The notes: generated by a model from the letters alone, not told the origin. DNA of 64,000 nt from Thermodesulfobacteriota bacterium (GCA_028278625.1 JANQDY010000129.1:1-64000), one strand, 5' to 3'. Shown: positions 36,757 through 46,182, numbered from the stretch's first letter. Numbers and translations are program-made.

Positions 36757-37524
36757 TTATTGATGTGACACATGTCCTCCATCTATGACAATCGTCTCAC
36801 CCGTCACATAGTCTGAGGCTTTTGATGCCAGATATATCACCAGCGGAGCAATATCCTTGGGTTCCGCGAATCTGCGAAGCGGAATTTTTTTCAATAATAC
36901 GGGGGCAATTTTTTCATTTTCGAGAGCGCCTGCACTCAAGGCGGTGCGGATATAGCCGGGAGCGACGGCATTCACTTTTATGCCATATTTGGCCCATTCC
37001 AAAGCGAAACATTTGGTAAGGGATATAACAGCGGCCTTGCTTGCGCAATAGGCGGACTGGTTTGTGGCTGCAGCAATCCCGGCGTTGGAGCTGATATTAA
37101 TGATCTTACCTTTGCCCTGTTCAATCATATATTGCCCAGCAAATCTTGAGCATAAAAAGGTGCTTGTCAGATTGATATCCATCACCCGGCGCCACTCCTC
37201 CTCTTCTACTTCTATCAGTGGCGTACTCAATACCGTGCCGGCATTATTGACCAAAATATCGATTTTTCCGAATCGTTTCGCTGTTTCGGCAAGCATCCCT
37301 TTGACTTGATCGCCTTTAGTGACATCGGTTTTAATGAAAATGCCTTCGCCGCCAGCATCCGATATTGCTTGAACGGTTTCTTCTCCACTCCCCTTCACCA
37401 CATCCACAACCACCACTTTTGCCCCCGCTTCAACGAAAGCAAGACTCAGCACTCTTCCCAACCCTCCTCCAGCACCTGTGACAACGGCAACTTCCCCGTC
37501 AAGACCAAATGTGTCCATCAGCAT
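36757..37524 (-). CDS. Short-chain dehydrogenase/reductase (SDR)
   Basis: This 255-residue SDR has VTGAGGGLGRVLSLAFVEAG, a VDVVKG acidic residue suggesting NAD, NNAG, and ISSNAGIAAATNQSAYCASKAA with catalytic Ser, Tyr and Lys. GGGGA precedes the ATG. With the 3-hydroxyacyl-CoA dehydrogenase directly upstream, the island has several candidate alcohol-oxidising enzymes, suggesting more than one hydroxyl is oxidised or different intermediates are used. Confidence 0.88.
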   Translation of the reverse strand: MLMDTFGLDGEVAVVTGAGGGLGRVLSLAFVEAGAKVVVVDVVKGSGEETVQAISDAGGEGIFIKTDVTKGDQVKGMLAETAKRFGKIDILVNNAGTVLSTPLIEVEEEEWRRVMDINLTSTFLCSRFAGQYMIEQGKGKIINISSNAGIAAATNQSAYCASKAAVISLTKCFALEWAKYGIKVNAVAPGYIRTALSAGALENEKIAPVLLKKIPLRRFAEPKDIAPLVIYLASKASDYVTGETIVIDGGHVSHQ

Positions 37525-37548
37525 GGTTCATCCCCTTTTTCAAAAGGT

Positions 37549-38403
37549 CTAATACTTGTACCAACCCCGGCCGGTCTTACGGCCCAGATGGTTTGCATAG
37601 ACTTTTTGTCTCAAGATTGGCCTCGGTCTGAATCGTTCACCGTATGTGTCGTACAACACTTCGCCCACTTTAAGATTTAAATCGTTACTCGTAAGGTCCA
37701 TTAGGGCGAAGGGCCCGATGGGGTGCCCCAACCCGAGCTTACAGGCGGTGTCGATATCTTCGGGGGTGGCCACTCCCTCTTCCAGGAGTCTGTAGGCCTC
37801 GATCCACATGGCATGAAGAATTCTATTAACGGCAAAGCCGGTTACATCCTTTACCCGAATGGGCACTTTATTAATGGTGCGGCAACACTCCATCATGAAC
37901 AGGACGACTTCTTCCTTGGTTTCCACACCGGGGATGACTTCCACCAGTTTCATGACAAAAGCGGGCGAGAAAAAATGGGCCCCAATGAACTGTTCAATCC
38001 TCTCCTTCTTTACGGAAGTTGCCAGGAGCGTTATGGGAATACTGGAAGTGTTTGACGCGAAGACGCATTCAGGTTTGCAGATATTGTCAAGCTCGGCAAA
38101 AACCTCCTTTTTGATGTCAACATTTTCAAAAATAGCTTCTATTACCAGGTCTACATCGGCAAAAGCATCAAAGGCATCCGTCGGCGTGATGCGGGAAAGG
38201 GTGGAATCTTTATCCTCTCCCTTGAAAGCCCCTTTCTTAATGGCCCTATCCAGCACGCCGCCGAGGCGATCTTTACCTTTCTGAGCCAACTCGAACGATG
38301 TCTCCTTCATAACCACTTCAGAACCGGAAGCCGCAAAGCAGAGTGCAATTTCAGCCCCCATCATTCCCGCACCCACAACACCCACTTTTTCCATATTTTC
38401 CAT
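37549..38403 (-). CDS. 3-hydroxyacyl-CoA dehydrogenase (3-hydroxybutyryl-CoA dehydrogenase type)
   Basis: This 284-residue NAD-dependent enzyme has VGVVGAGMMGAEIALCFAASG, the catalytic His in GAHFFSPAFVMKLVEVIPG, and GFAVNRILHAMWIEAYRLLEEG. It oxidises a 3-hydroxyacyl-CoA. It is 34 bases downstream of the crotonase at 38437, so hydration and oxidation steps are adjacent. Confidence 0.92.
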   Translation of the reverse strand: MENMEKVGVVGAGMMGAEIALCFAASGSEVVMKETSFELAQKGKDRLGGVLDRAIKKGAFKGEDKDSTLSRITPTDAFDAFADVDLVIEAIFENVDIKKEVFAELDNICKPECVFASNTSSIPITLLATSVKKERIEQFIGAHFFSPAFVMKLVEVIPGVETKEEVVLFMMECCRTINKVPIRVKDVTGFAVNRILHAMWIEAYRLLEEGVATPEDIDTACKLGLGHPIGPFALMDLTSNDLNLKVGEVLYDTYGERFRPRPILRQKVYANHLGRKTGRGWYKY

Positions 38404-38436
38404 ATGTTGTTCCTCCTCCCATCCAACAATTGTTGT

Positions 38437-39219
38437 CTAACATCCCTTAAAGACCGGCTTCCGCTTTTCCAAAAAGGCCGACATCCCCTCTTTTTGATCT
38501 TTTGTGGCAAAACAAAGGGCGAAGTATTCCGCCTCCAGATCCAAACCTGAAGCCAGATCCACATTCATGGCGCTGTTGATGGCCTTCTTTGCGAATGAGA
38601 GGATGACACCACTCTTGTTCACCATCTTCCGTGCCAATGCAGTTGCTTCAGCCATTAAATCACCGGGCGGAACGATTCTGTTGATCAGGCCGAATTCGTA
38701 AGCGGTATGCGCATCAATGATATCTCCTGTGAATATCAGCTCTTTTGCCCGGGTCTCTCCGATCAAGCGGGTCAGTCTTTGCGTGCCACCACCGCCCGGA
38801 ATAATGCCGAGGGCAATTTCCGGTTGGCCGAATTTTGCGGTTTCCGATGCGATTCTCAAATCACAGCACATTGCCAGTTCACACCCTCCGCCCAAAGCAA
38901 AACCGTTTATGGCGGCGATCACCGGCTTTTTTAAGGAACAGACCTGGTCAAAAGCCTTCCTGGCAGCATCTATAAAACCTCTCATATCCGTGCTGTTCAG
39001 CGGTTGCATGAATGCGATATCCGCACCTGCCACAAACGCCTTTTCGCCGCTGCCGGTGAGGATCACCACGTTTACCTCGTCGTCTTCTTCAATTTCCCTA
39101 AATAACCGATACAATTCAGCGTAAACGGATTGACTCAAGGCATTCAAGACTTCCGGCCGATTGACGGTAACCGTGCCAACACCTCCCTCTTTGCCAAATA
39201 ACAGATACTGGTAGCCCAC
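38437..39219 (-). CDS. Enoyl-CoA hydratase (crotonase)
   Basis: This 260-residue crotonase keeps both catalytic acids: Glu in FALGGGCELAMCCD and Glu in FGQPEIALGIIPG. It hydrates an enoyl-CoA to 3-hydroxyacyl-CoA. The oxyanion-hole segment GSGEKAFVAGADI is present. It lies just upstream of the 3-hydroxyacyl-CoA dehydrogenase gene and downstream of the hydroxylase-family gene. Confidence 0.92.
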   Translation of the reverse strand: MGYQYLLFGKEGGVGTVTVNRPEVLNALSQSVYAELYRLFREIEEDDEVNVVILTGSGEKAFVAGADIAFMQPLNSTDMRGFIDAARKAFDQVCSLKKPVIAAINGFALGGGCELAMCCDLRIASETAKFGQPEIALGIIPGGGGTQRLTRLIGETRAKELIFTGDIIDAHTAYEFGLINRIVPPGDLMAEATALARKMVNKSGVILSFAKKAINSAMNVDLASGLDLEAEYFALCFATKDQKEGMSAFLEKRKPVFKGC

Positions 39220-39237
39220 CTTCTCCCTCCTTTTCCC

Positions 39238-40743
39238 CTAATCCTGACGATCGCCCTTGCCAATTTTTGATAGCGCTTCGCACAGTTGCACGTATTCTTC
39301 CCAACTCACCCGTTTAACGCCGGCAAGAATTTCAGCCAGTTCTTTATAAAGGGCCAGGTCTTTTCTGGCTTCGGAATAGATGGCAAGTCGCGCGGCCATG
39401 AGAGATCCTTCCGCATGGATATTGTTCACATCCAACTCCATGCCCAAACACGGGTAGTGCCGCAATGCCTGAAGCACCCTGAGCCTTGCTTCGGCCGGCG
39501 CATCTGCCGTTCCTCCCAGATATTTGTCCATAAACCCACCAATTTCACTGTCCTGCCAGTCAGCATAAGTGGGCGCCGTGGTCAATAATCCGCCGCAAAG
39601 GTCCTCCACGATCTTTGTAACCATATGATAATTGTTGGCATAGTAATACTTGGCGGCGTTGGCGGTCACCGGATTTGGAATTGCCAAACCGGAGTGCACC
39701 ACATTATCCATGCAAGATGCCCTGGCAAGGGATTTCATGGTGTTAAGATAGCATATCAATTCCGTCATCTGATCCCTCACATTGGGCGCTTTGCTGATGC
39801 CGTTATATTCGGAAATGGCTGTTGCCAAACCGACGATGAGCTCGACCCAAGCGATGTGATAGGTGACAGCCGTATGACGGTGAAGGTAAGCAAAATTGTA
39901 AACTGTGCTTGCCGCATGTTTCCACTCTCCACAAAGAAACACCCGCTCCCATGGGACAAATACATCATCAAAAACAACAAGCGCATCCGTATGACTCCTT
40001 ACCGGAACGTCAATGGGAAAATCGGCGGGTCCCCGATGCCAATCAAAAGGATGGGCCACCATTTTGATGCCTTTGGCATTGGCAGGTGTTGCAAAAGCGA
40101 CGGCATAGTCTTTATCTGCTTCAGTCATATTTCGACAAGGCATTACAATGAACTCATTCACATAGGGGGCCGCCGTAATATGGACCTTTGCACCTCGAAC
40201 GACGATCCCGTCCTTATTTTTGTCAATCACTCTGAGGTAATAATCGCCGTGCCTTTGTTTGGGATCTGAAGCTCGCAAGCTCCTGTCACCTTTCACATCG
40301 GTGATGGCACCTGCCAGACTGAGATCGTTCTTCTTTAAATGCGCCAAAAAGGCATCTGTTCGTTCAATGTAATCCTTATTTCCCATGGCATGGGCCGTCA
40401 CCACGCACCCATTAAAAGCGTCGATCATTTCTCTGGCAAATGGGGTGGTGGTGTAGTTTAAACGGGATGCCGTTAACATGAGTTCGTGACGTTTAAGCAA
40501 ATCTTGGCTGGTCCTGGGTCGGAAAAAATATCGGCTGTATTCTTCACCTGTTTTTTCGTCCTTCACCACCGCCAAGTCTCTGTATTCCGGCATTTCCGCC
40601 ATCACGTAGTCGAATGCCGCCGTCTCAACGGCAACTTTGAGTTTGGGATGGGTGGTTACATCGTTCACGCTTTCTCCGTCTATATAAACCACGCGTCCGT
40701 CTCTCAAGCTTTCTCTAAATTCATCCGGTGTCTTGAGCCCCAT
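39238..40743 (-). CDS. 4-hydroxyphenylacetate-3-hydroxylase-family flavoprotein lacking AbfD cluster ligands
   Basis: This 501-residue protein is a paralog of the enzyme at 15291-16742 and shares VKGDRSLR, GIVVRGAKVH, VFDDVFVPWERVF and the HRH region. The cluster ligands are missing: there is no Cys-x3-Cys in the N-terminal half, and the distal Cys is Tyr (HRHTAVTYHIAW). It is therefore probably an FAD enzyme without [4Fe-4S]. Known relatives without the cluster include two-component monooxygenases, which need O2 and a reductase; no flavin-reductase gene is nearby. In an anaerobic island its reaction is unclear. Confidence 0.83.
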   Translation of the reverse strand: MGLKTPDEFRESLRDGRVVYIDGESVNDVTTHPKLKVAVETAAFDYVMAEMPEYRDLAVVKDEKTGEEYSRYFFRPRTSQDLLKRHELMLTASRLNYTTTPFAREMIDAFNGCVVTAHAMGNKDYIERTDAFLAHLKKNDLSLAGAITDVKGDRSLRASDPKQRHGDYYLRVIDKNKDGIVVRGAKVHITAAPYVNEFIVMPCRNMTEADKDYAVAFATPANAKGIKMVAHPFDWHRGPADFPIDVPVRSHTDALVVFDDVFVPWERVFLCGEWKHAASTVYNFAYLHRHTAVTYHIAWVELIVGLATAISEYNGISKAPNVRDQMTELICYLNTMKSLARASCMDNVVHSGLAIPNPVTANAAKYYYANNYHMVTKIVEDLCGGLLTTAPTYADWQDSEIGGFMDKYLGGTADAPAEARLRVLQALRHYPCLGMELDVNNIHAEGSLMAARLAIYSEARKDLALYKELAEILAGVKRVSWEEYVQLCEALSKIGKGDRQD

Positions 40744-40838
40744 TTTACCGCCTCCTTTTCACGCAAAATCGATGCGTTGAAACATAACTCCATAAGGATT
40801 TTGTCTTGATCCCAAATGAAAAATAAGTGCCCATGCCC

Positions 40839-41258
40839 TCAGACCTTTTGTGATGTGTCCACCTCGAAATTCAATAAAGTGAGTTCATTATCAATGCTGT
40901 CATACACGGCTCTGACCGAAAGACCCGCTCTGATTTCATCGTTACCACATCCGATGAGTCTTCCAACAACACGCGGGCCCTCACTTAATTCAACCATGGC
41001 GACAACAAAGGGCACCTCGTTCGCCAACCTTTTGTCAACCGGATGATGAACGACAATCCAGCTGTAAACCTTCCCCGTTCCGGAAATCGTTTCCCAGTCT
41101 CCGCCCGCTTTGCCGCAATGGTAACATGTGGGAGACGGGGGAAACCTGAATTGCCCGCAACTCTCGCATTTCTGCATTTTCGCGGCATGTTCGCTCAAGG
41201 ATTTCCAATAGGGTGCACTGTCTTGGTCAATTTCCGGGTGGATAATATATCTGTCCAA
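40839..41258 (-). CDS. DUF35 zinc-ribbon/OB-fold protein, BbsA-like
   Basis: This 139-residue protein has a zinc ribbon (CESCGQFRFPPSPTCYHC) followed by an OB-fold (about residues 60-135), the DUF35 architecture. DUF35 proteins form complexes with thiolase-like partners, e.g. BbsA/BbsB in benzylsuccinate oxidation. The adjacent upstream gene (41274) is such a thiolase-like protein 15 bases away, so a complex is likely. Confidence 0.85.
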   Translation of the reverse strand: MDRYIIHPEIDQDSAPYWKSLSEHAAKMQKCESCGQFRFPPSPTCYHCGKAGGDWETISGTGKVYSWIVVHHPVDKRLANEVPFVVAMVELSEGPRVVGRLIGCGNDEIRAGLSVRAVYDSIDNELTLLNFEVDTSQKV

Positions 41259-41273
41259 TGCTGACCTCCTTCA

Positions 41274-42437
41274 TCAAACTGTTAAGATGCATCCGCTGCC
41301 AATGGTTGTCGCCCCCGACGTCACGACGGCTACTTCAGCGTCCGAAACCTGCCTGGCGCCCCCTTCCCCCCGAAGCTGCATCACAGCTTCGGCAATAACA
41401 TTCATTCCATGTACGTAAGCTTCACTCAGCATGCCGCCGTGGGTATTGGTTGGAATGGTGCCGTGGAGCCCGATGGCACCGGAAGACGCCAGGGGTCCCC
41501 CTTCACCTTTTTTACAAAAGCCCAAACCCTCCAAACCCATCAACACGGTGTAAGTAAAGCAATCATAGATTTCGGCGATGTCCACGTCTTCCGGTCCGAT
41601 ACCCGCCTCTCGATACATTTTTGGGGCGATAATCTTGGTATAGTTCTCCGTCAAATCAGGCCAAAGAAAACTATCCGCCCACAGCGGGTCCCCCACTGTG
41701 GCGCGACCCAAAAATGCGCAAGCTTTCACGTATACGGGTTTCTTGTTACAATCTTTTGCTTTTTCGTGGGAGGTAACGAGCACTGCACAAGCGCCGTCCG
41801 ATTCAAGTGACATATCGTATAAATGAAACGGTTCCACAATAACCCGTGAAGACATGTAATCGTCGAGGGTCATGGGTTTCTTCTGGATGGCCCTTTCGTT
41901 TTGCAGCGCATTTTCCCGTTGGGAAATGGCAATCGCTGCCAAATCTTCCTGTTTTGTGCCGAATTCCTCCATATGGCGCCGACACCACATGGCCATATTC
42001 TGACCGAAACTGAGCCAGCCGTAAGGTACCCGGTACTGGCCCGCCCATTTGGCGCGAAAAGCCTCTCCCCCCGTACCGCCGCCAAGACGAAAACCGGAAC
42101 GTCCATTCATGGCGCGATAAATCAGGACTGCCTTACACCGTCCGGACGCAATGGCCATACAGGCGGTTTCAATCAATGCGCAAGGGGCAAACCCGCCGCC
42201 ATACCAATCAAACGCATAATTGATTTCCGGAAGGCTCAAGCCGGCGGCGACGGATTCTGTGGGCACGGAATCCCCCACATTGAATTCCAGAATGCCGTCA
42301 ACATCCTGAGGCGCCAACCCCGCATCATCCATGGCACGCTGGCAGGCTTCCACAGCGAGCGACAGAACGCTACGTCCGGAATCCAATGAGTACTCGGTAA
42401 ACCCAACCCCTACGATAGCGCCTTTGATTTTTTTCAT
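41274..42437 (-). CDS. Thiolase-like (SCP2/lipid-transfer type) partner of DUF35, BbsB-like
   Basis: This 387-residue non-decarboxylating thiolase-fold protein opens with GAIVGVGFTEYSLDSGRSVLSL and has a Cys-containing helix in GGFAPCALIETACMAIASG and a C-terminal HGGMLSEAYVHGMN. These SCP2-thiolase-like proteins with DUF35 partners cleave branched or cyclic 3-ketoacyl-CoAs in steroid, benzylsuccinate and related pathways. It points to a beta-oxidation step with a bulky substrate, distinct from the two standard thiolases in the island. Confidence 0.85.
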   Translation of the reverse strand: MKKIKGAIVGVGFTEYSLDSGRSVLSLAVEACQRAMDDAGLAPQDVDGILEFNVGDSVPTESVAAGLSLPEINYAFDWYGGGFAPCALIETACMAIASGRCKAVLIYRAMNGRSGFRLGGGTGGEAFRAKWAGQYRVPYGWLSFGQNMAMWCRRHMEEFGTKQEDLAAIAISQRENALQNERAIQKKPMTLDDYMSSRVIVEPFHLYDMSLESDGACAVLVTSHEKAKDCNKKPVYVKACAFLGRATVGDPLWADSFLWPDLTENYTKIIAPKMYREAGIGPEDVDIAEIYDCFTYTVLMGLEGLGFCKKGEGGPLASSGAIGLHGTIPTNTHGGMLSEAYVHGMNVIAEAVMQLRGEGGARQVSDAEVAVVTSGATTIGSGCILTV

Positions 42438-42442
42438 CTATC

Positions 42443-43258
42443 TCATCTCCCTTCAAATTTGGGCTTCCGTTTCTCTGAAAATGCAAGCAATCCCTCATAA
42501 CTGTCATGATTGTGGGTGCAATAATGCACAACCTTTTCAATCTCCAGTTGAAGGGCGTCCTCTAAACGCATGTCCAGTCCTTTGTTGCAAACTTCTTTGA
42601 TAAGACTCATGCCTAAGGGGCTCTTGGTACCCACCATATTGGCGAATTCCAATCCTGCATCCATTAGCCGGTCATCGGGCACCACTTTATTGACAAGACC
42701 CCACTCACAGGCTTCATCCGCGCCCAACAGTTTGCCGGTAAAAAGAAGTTCACGGGCCTTTGGAGGAATAATCCACCGGGGCAAGCGCACATTACTCCCC
42801 GCTCCCCCTACCTGACCAAAATTCGCATGCCCATCCCCGATTTTGGCGGATTGGCCGGCATATGCAAAATCACACGCCAGCATTAATTCCAGCCCCCCGG
42901 CGACGCAGTATCCATTAACAAGCGCAATGACGGGTTTATTGGCCGAACCAATTGAATCATTCAAAGAACGAAACGCCTGTAAGAAACCTCTAAATGCTTC
43001 CTCGTCTCTGTAAAGGGCCTGGTACGCTTTCAAATCGCCGCCGGCACTGAACGCTTTTCCCGCTCCGGTAAAGGCAATGACGCGGATCTCTTTACTGCTT
43101 AGAAAATCGTCAAGAACGGATTTTAACGCCTTCACCATGGCCCAATTCAATGGATTCATCTCTTTAGGCCGATTGAGAGTGATTAAGCCCAAGTATTGGT
43201 CAGGTACTTCAAGGGATATTTTCTCGGTGACGATAAAACTATCCGGATCATCTTTCAT
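42443..43258 (-). CDS. Crotonase-family protein with an altered second catalytic residue
   Basis: This 271-residue crotonase keeps the first catalytic Glu (YCVAGGLELMLACD). The second, which is Glu in FGQPEI of hydratases, aligns with His in IGDGHANFGQ. This argues against plain enoyl-CoA hydratase activity and for a different reaction such as isomerisation, dienoyl-CoA hydration or ring cleavage. The oxyanion segment GAGKAFSAGGDL is intact. It is the gene after the HcrA-like subunit in unit A. Confidence 0.85.
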   Translation of the reverse strand: MKDDPDSFIVTEKISLEVPDQYLGLITLNRPKEMNPLNWAMVKALKSVLDDFLSSKEIRVIAFTGAGKAFSAGGDLKAYQALYRDEEAFRGFLQAFRSLNDSIGSANKPVIALVNGYCVAGGLELMLACDFAYAGQSAKIGDGHANFGQVGGAGSNVRLPRWIIPPKARELLFTGKLLGADEACEWGLVNKVVPDDRLMDAGLEFANMVGTKSPLGMSLIKEVCNKGLDMRLEDALQLEIEKVVHYCTHNHDSYEGLLAFSEKRKPKFEGR

Positions 43259-43342
43259 AATCTCCCCCTTTTCCTGTTCCCGTGTTGTGATTTACCCCGC
43301 GTTCCGCAGTCGATAGGGTGTCCCCTTGCCACAAAAGAGGGC

Positions 43343-45679
43343 CTATTTGATTCGGCCCAAACCTTTCAGAATCCTTTCAGGCGTGAAAGGGGTGGTATAA
43401 AGCCTTACCCCCACGGCATCATAAACGGCATTGGCGATGGCGGCAAGAATTCCCGACACATAGCCTTCTCCAACCTCCTTGGTGCGATATGGACGGCCGA
43501 TTTCATAGCGCTCGGTGATCACATCGATGACTTCTGATTTTGCGGTATTGTGAATGGTGGGCATCCGATAGTCCAGCCAACTGGGATTCAGGGTCCGGCC
43601 TTCTTTCATGAGCACTTCTTCCATGAAAGCGTGACCCAAGGCCATGGAAACCTGCCCATCCATCTGACCTTCCACCAGGGTTGGATTGATGGGAAAGCCA
43701 CAGTCGTGTACCGTGACGGCACGCACCAGACGGGCCTTTCCTGTTTCAATGTCCACCTCCACTTCCGCCACTTGCGCACCAAAGGCATAGCTGTCGCTCC
43801 AGCGGCCCTTTGTGGTGGCCAGACTGGGATGATAGGGCTCCCCACGGACCGTACGCCAATGTCCTTCAGCAACAATTGGGTCACCATCCCGTTTCTGAAT
43901 GCTCAATGATACCAGCTGTTGATAGGTCAGTTTGCGACTGGGAGAACCAGCCACATAGACCTGCTTGTCCTTCAAAACCAGATCCTTCAAAGAAGCTTCC
44001 AGCACTTCCGCTGCAATACTCAGAAGTTTTTCACGGACTTTGGTACTTGCCACACGCACGGCATTACCGGTGACAAAAGCGTTACCGCTAATCCAAGATC
44101 CGATGTCAACCGGGGTTGTTTCCGTATCCGCGGCGATGATCTCAATATCCTCCATAGGGAGTTTCAGCTCTTCGGCCACAATCTGACACAGAATGGTCTC
44201 CGCCCCCTGTCCAATATCCAGGGCCCCCGTGAGCAGCGTAACCGTACCGTCGTCATTCATCTTAACCACTGTTGAAGAACTGTTCGGGTATATGAGGGAA
44301 CCGGTGATGTAGGCACTGACCCCCATGCCGATGCCGCGGCGAATGGCACCGTTTGGAGAAGAAACCGATCGGCTCAGGCCGTGTTTCTTTCTAAATTCCG
44401 TATGGTCCGCTGCCTTTTCGATGCACTCGGTCAGCCCGCAATTATACACATTATCGCCGTTGGGCAGTATCTCGCCCGGTTGACGGGCATTTTTGAGCCG
44501 GATCTCCACGGGATCTATGCCGAGATCCTCCGCAATCATGTCAAGCTGGGATTCCACGGCAAAACGCACCTGCGGACAACCATGACCCCGCTGGGCCGTT
44601 CGTGGCGGATTGTTGGTGTAAACGGCATACCCTTCATACTTGAAATTGGGTACGCGGTAGGCGCCAATGATAAACCCCCATGCCAGAAAGATGACGACCA
44701 CTCCCGTACCCCGATATGCGCCGCTCTTGTTGATAATCCGGAACTGCTGGGCAACCAGGGTCCCGTCCTTTTTCACGCCGGTTTTGATCTCCATGATGAG
44801 GGGTTCACCATGCCGGTAAGCCGTAAAAATATCCTCTCTGGAGGCCTCTATTTTAACTGGCCGTCCGGTCTTCATTGACAGCAGGGCCGCGCAGAATTCG
44901 TGGTAGAAAAGGTCGATCTTTCCGCCGAAGCCCCCGCCCACATAAGCCTTATGGACACGCACGCGAGAAAAGGGCAGCCCCAGGGTCTGGGCCAGTTTGG
45001 CCCGTTTAAAGAACGGCCCCTGCGAAGAAGTCCATACATCCAGTTTTCCTCCCGGTTCGTAGCTGGCGACCGTTGCCTGAGGTTCCAGATACCCATGGGT
45101 TCTCAAATGGCTTTCAAACCGGTCTTCCCGCACATGGTCCGCCTGTGCAAAACCGGCGTCGATATCACCCCAGCCGGATTCTGTTTTTCCCGCAATGTTT
45201 GTGAAAGGCTCCTTGACTTTCGGATGGCTGGGATTGACTTCCGGGGCGCCGGGTTGCATGGCTTCTTCGACATCAAAGACCGCGGGCAGGGGCTCGTAAT
45301 CCACCTGGATCAGGCCAAGGGCCTCCTTGGCAACATCTGCATTGGTGGCCGCCACCGCTGCCACCGCCTCTCCAACAAAGAGCACACGATCTTTTGCGAT
45401 GGTCGGTTCGTCAGCGGGATATCTGGGGGTATCCACAAACGCATGCTTTACACCGTTGGTGTCGCCGGCCGTAATGACCGCTTTGACGCCCGCCAAACCT
45501 TGGGCCTTTGTAACATCGATGTTAAGAATCTTGGCATGGGGATGAGGGCTGCGCAGGATCCGACCCACCAGCATACCGGGCAGTTGAACGTCCACCGTAT
45601 ATTTGGCGCGCCCGGTCACTTTCGCGGGTCCATCCTTGCGGGGAATTCGTTTTCCCACGTAGTCTAGTTTGTTTTCCAC
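43343..45679 (-). CDS. hcrA: Molybdenum hydroxylase large subunit, HcrA-like (4-hydroxybenzoyl-CoA reductase alpha)
   Basis: This 778-residue xanthine-oxidase-family large subunit has the two-domain layout with cofactor motifs GGGFGGKIDLFYH and RTAQRGHGCPQVRFAVE, and the C-terminal active-site Glu in KEVGEGYVSG. HcrA, the closest known family, removes a ring hydroxyl from 4-hydroxybenzoyl-CoA reductively. The GTG start at 45679 is chosen because GAGGGG lies eight bases upstream; TTG at 45685 is possible. Gene order is B, C, A on one transcript. A different hydroxylated aryl-CoA is possible. Confidence 0.85.
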   Translation of the reverse strand: MENKLDYVGKRIPRKDGPAKVTGRAKYTVDVQLPGMLVGRILRSPHPHAKILNIDVTKAQGLAGVKAVITAGDTNGVKHAFVDTPRYPADEPTIAKDRVLFVGEAVAAVAATNADVAKEALGLIQVDYEPLPAVFDVEEAMQPGAPEVNPSHPKVKEPFTNIAGKTESGWGDIDAGFAQADHVREDRFESHLRTHGYLEPQATVASYEPGGKLDVWTSSQGPFFKRAKLAQTLGLPFSRVRVHKAYVGGGFGGKIDLFYHEFCAALLSMKTGRPVKIEASREDIFTAYRHGEPLIMEIKTGVKKDGTLVAQQFRIINKSGAYRGTGVVVIFLAWGFIIGAYRVPNFKYEGYAVYTNNPPRTAQRGHGCPQVRFAVESQLDMIAEDLGIDPVEIRLKNARQPGEILPNGDNVYNCGLTECIEKAADHTEFRKKHGLSRSVSSPNGAIRRGIGMGVSAYITGSLIYPNSSSTVVKMNDDGTVTLLTGALDIGQGAETILCQIVAEELKLPMEDIEIIAADTETTPVDIGSWISGNAFVTGNAVRVASTKVREKLLSIAAEVLEASLKDLVLKDKQVYVAGSPSRKLTYQQLVSLSIQKRDGDPIVAEGHWRTVRGEPYHPSLATTKGRWSDSYAFGAQVAEVEVDIETGKARLVRAVTVHDCGFPINPTLVEGQMDGQVSMALGHAFMEEVLMKEGRTLNPSWLDYRMPTIHNTAKSEVIDVITERYEIGRPYRTKEVGEGYVSGILAAIANAVYDAVGVRLYTTPFTPERILKGLGRIK

Positions 45680-45691
45680 ATCCAAGTCCCC

Positions 45692-46171
45692 TCACTCTTC
45701 TTCGGCAATCATCTGTTTTGACGCCAAATGAACGGCTTCAATGATTTTATTATAACCGGTGCAGCGGCACAAGTTACCTTCAAGTGCTTTATAAATATCC
45801 GTCTCCTCCGGTTTCGGATTTTCCTTCAACAAGACCTCGGACGACAAGACCATACCCGGCGTGCAGAAACCGCACTGAATGGCACCACAATCCACAAAAG
45901 CCTGTTGAACCGGTGAAAGGCGGTTCTCCTTCCCAATGCCCTCAATCGTGACGATATTCTGTTTATGGCACTCCACAGCCGGAATGAGGCAGGATAAAAT
46001 GGGTCTACCTTCCACCAATACCGTGCAGGAACCGCACTCACCGGTTCCACAGCCTTCCTTGGTACCCGTCAAGCCCATGTGATCCCTCAGCACTTCTACC
46101 AGTGTTTCCCGGGGTTCCACTGCAACTTCAACAGGTTCGCCATTCACAAAAAGTTCGATGATCTTTTTCAC
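45692..46171 (-). CDS. hcrC: Molybdenum hydroxylase [2Fe-2S] subunit, HcrC-like
   Basis: This 159-residue subunit has the plant-type ferredoxin cysteines EGCGTGECGSC with a later SCL, and the second cluster CGFCTPGM with LCRCTGY. It carries electrons between the FAD/[4Fe-4S] subunit and the molybdenum site. The start is GTG with AAGGAG seven bases upstream. It is 12 bases before the hcrA-like gene. Confidence 0.92.
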   Translation of the reverse strand: MKKIIELFVNGEPVEVAVEPRETLVEVLRDHMGLTGTKEGCGTGECGSCTVLVEGRPILSCLIPAVECHKQNIVTIEGIGKENRLSPVQQAFVDCGAIQCGFCTPGMVLSSEVLLKENPKPEETDIYKALEGNLCRCTGYNKIIEAVHLASKQMIAEEE

Positions 46172-46182
46172 GGAATGTCTCC

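Noticed and set aside
44900..45667. 255-codon plus-strand frame inside the hcrA-like gene
   Set aside because: Antisense to conserved cofactor motifs; no recognisable domain or ribosome site.
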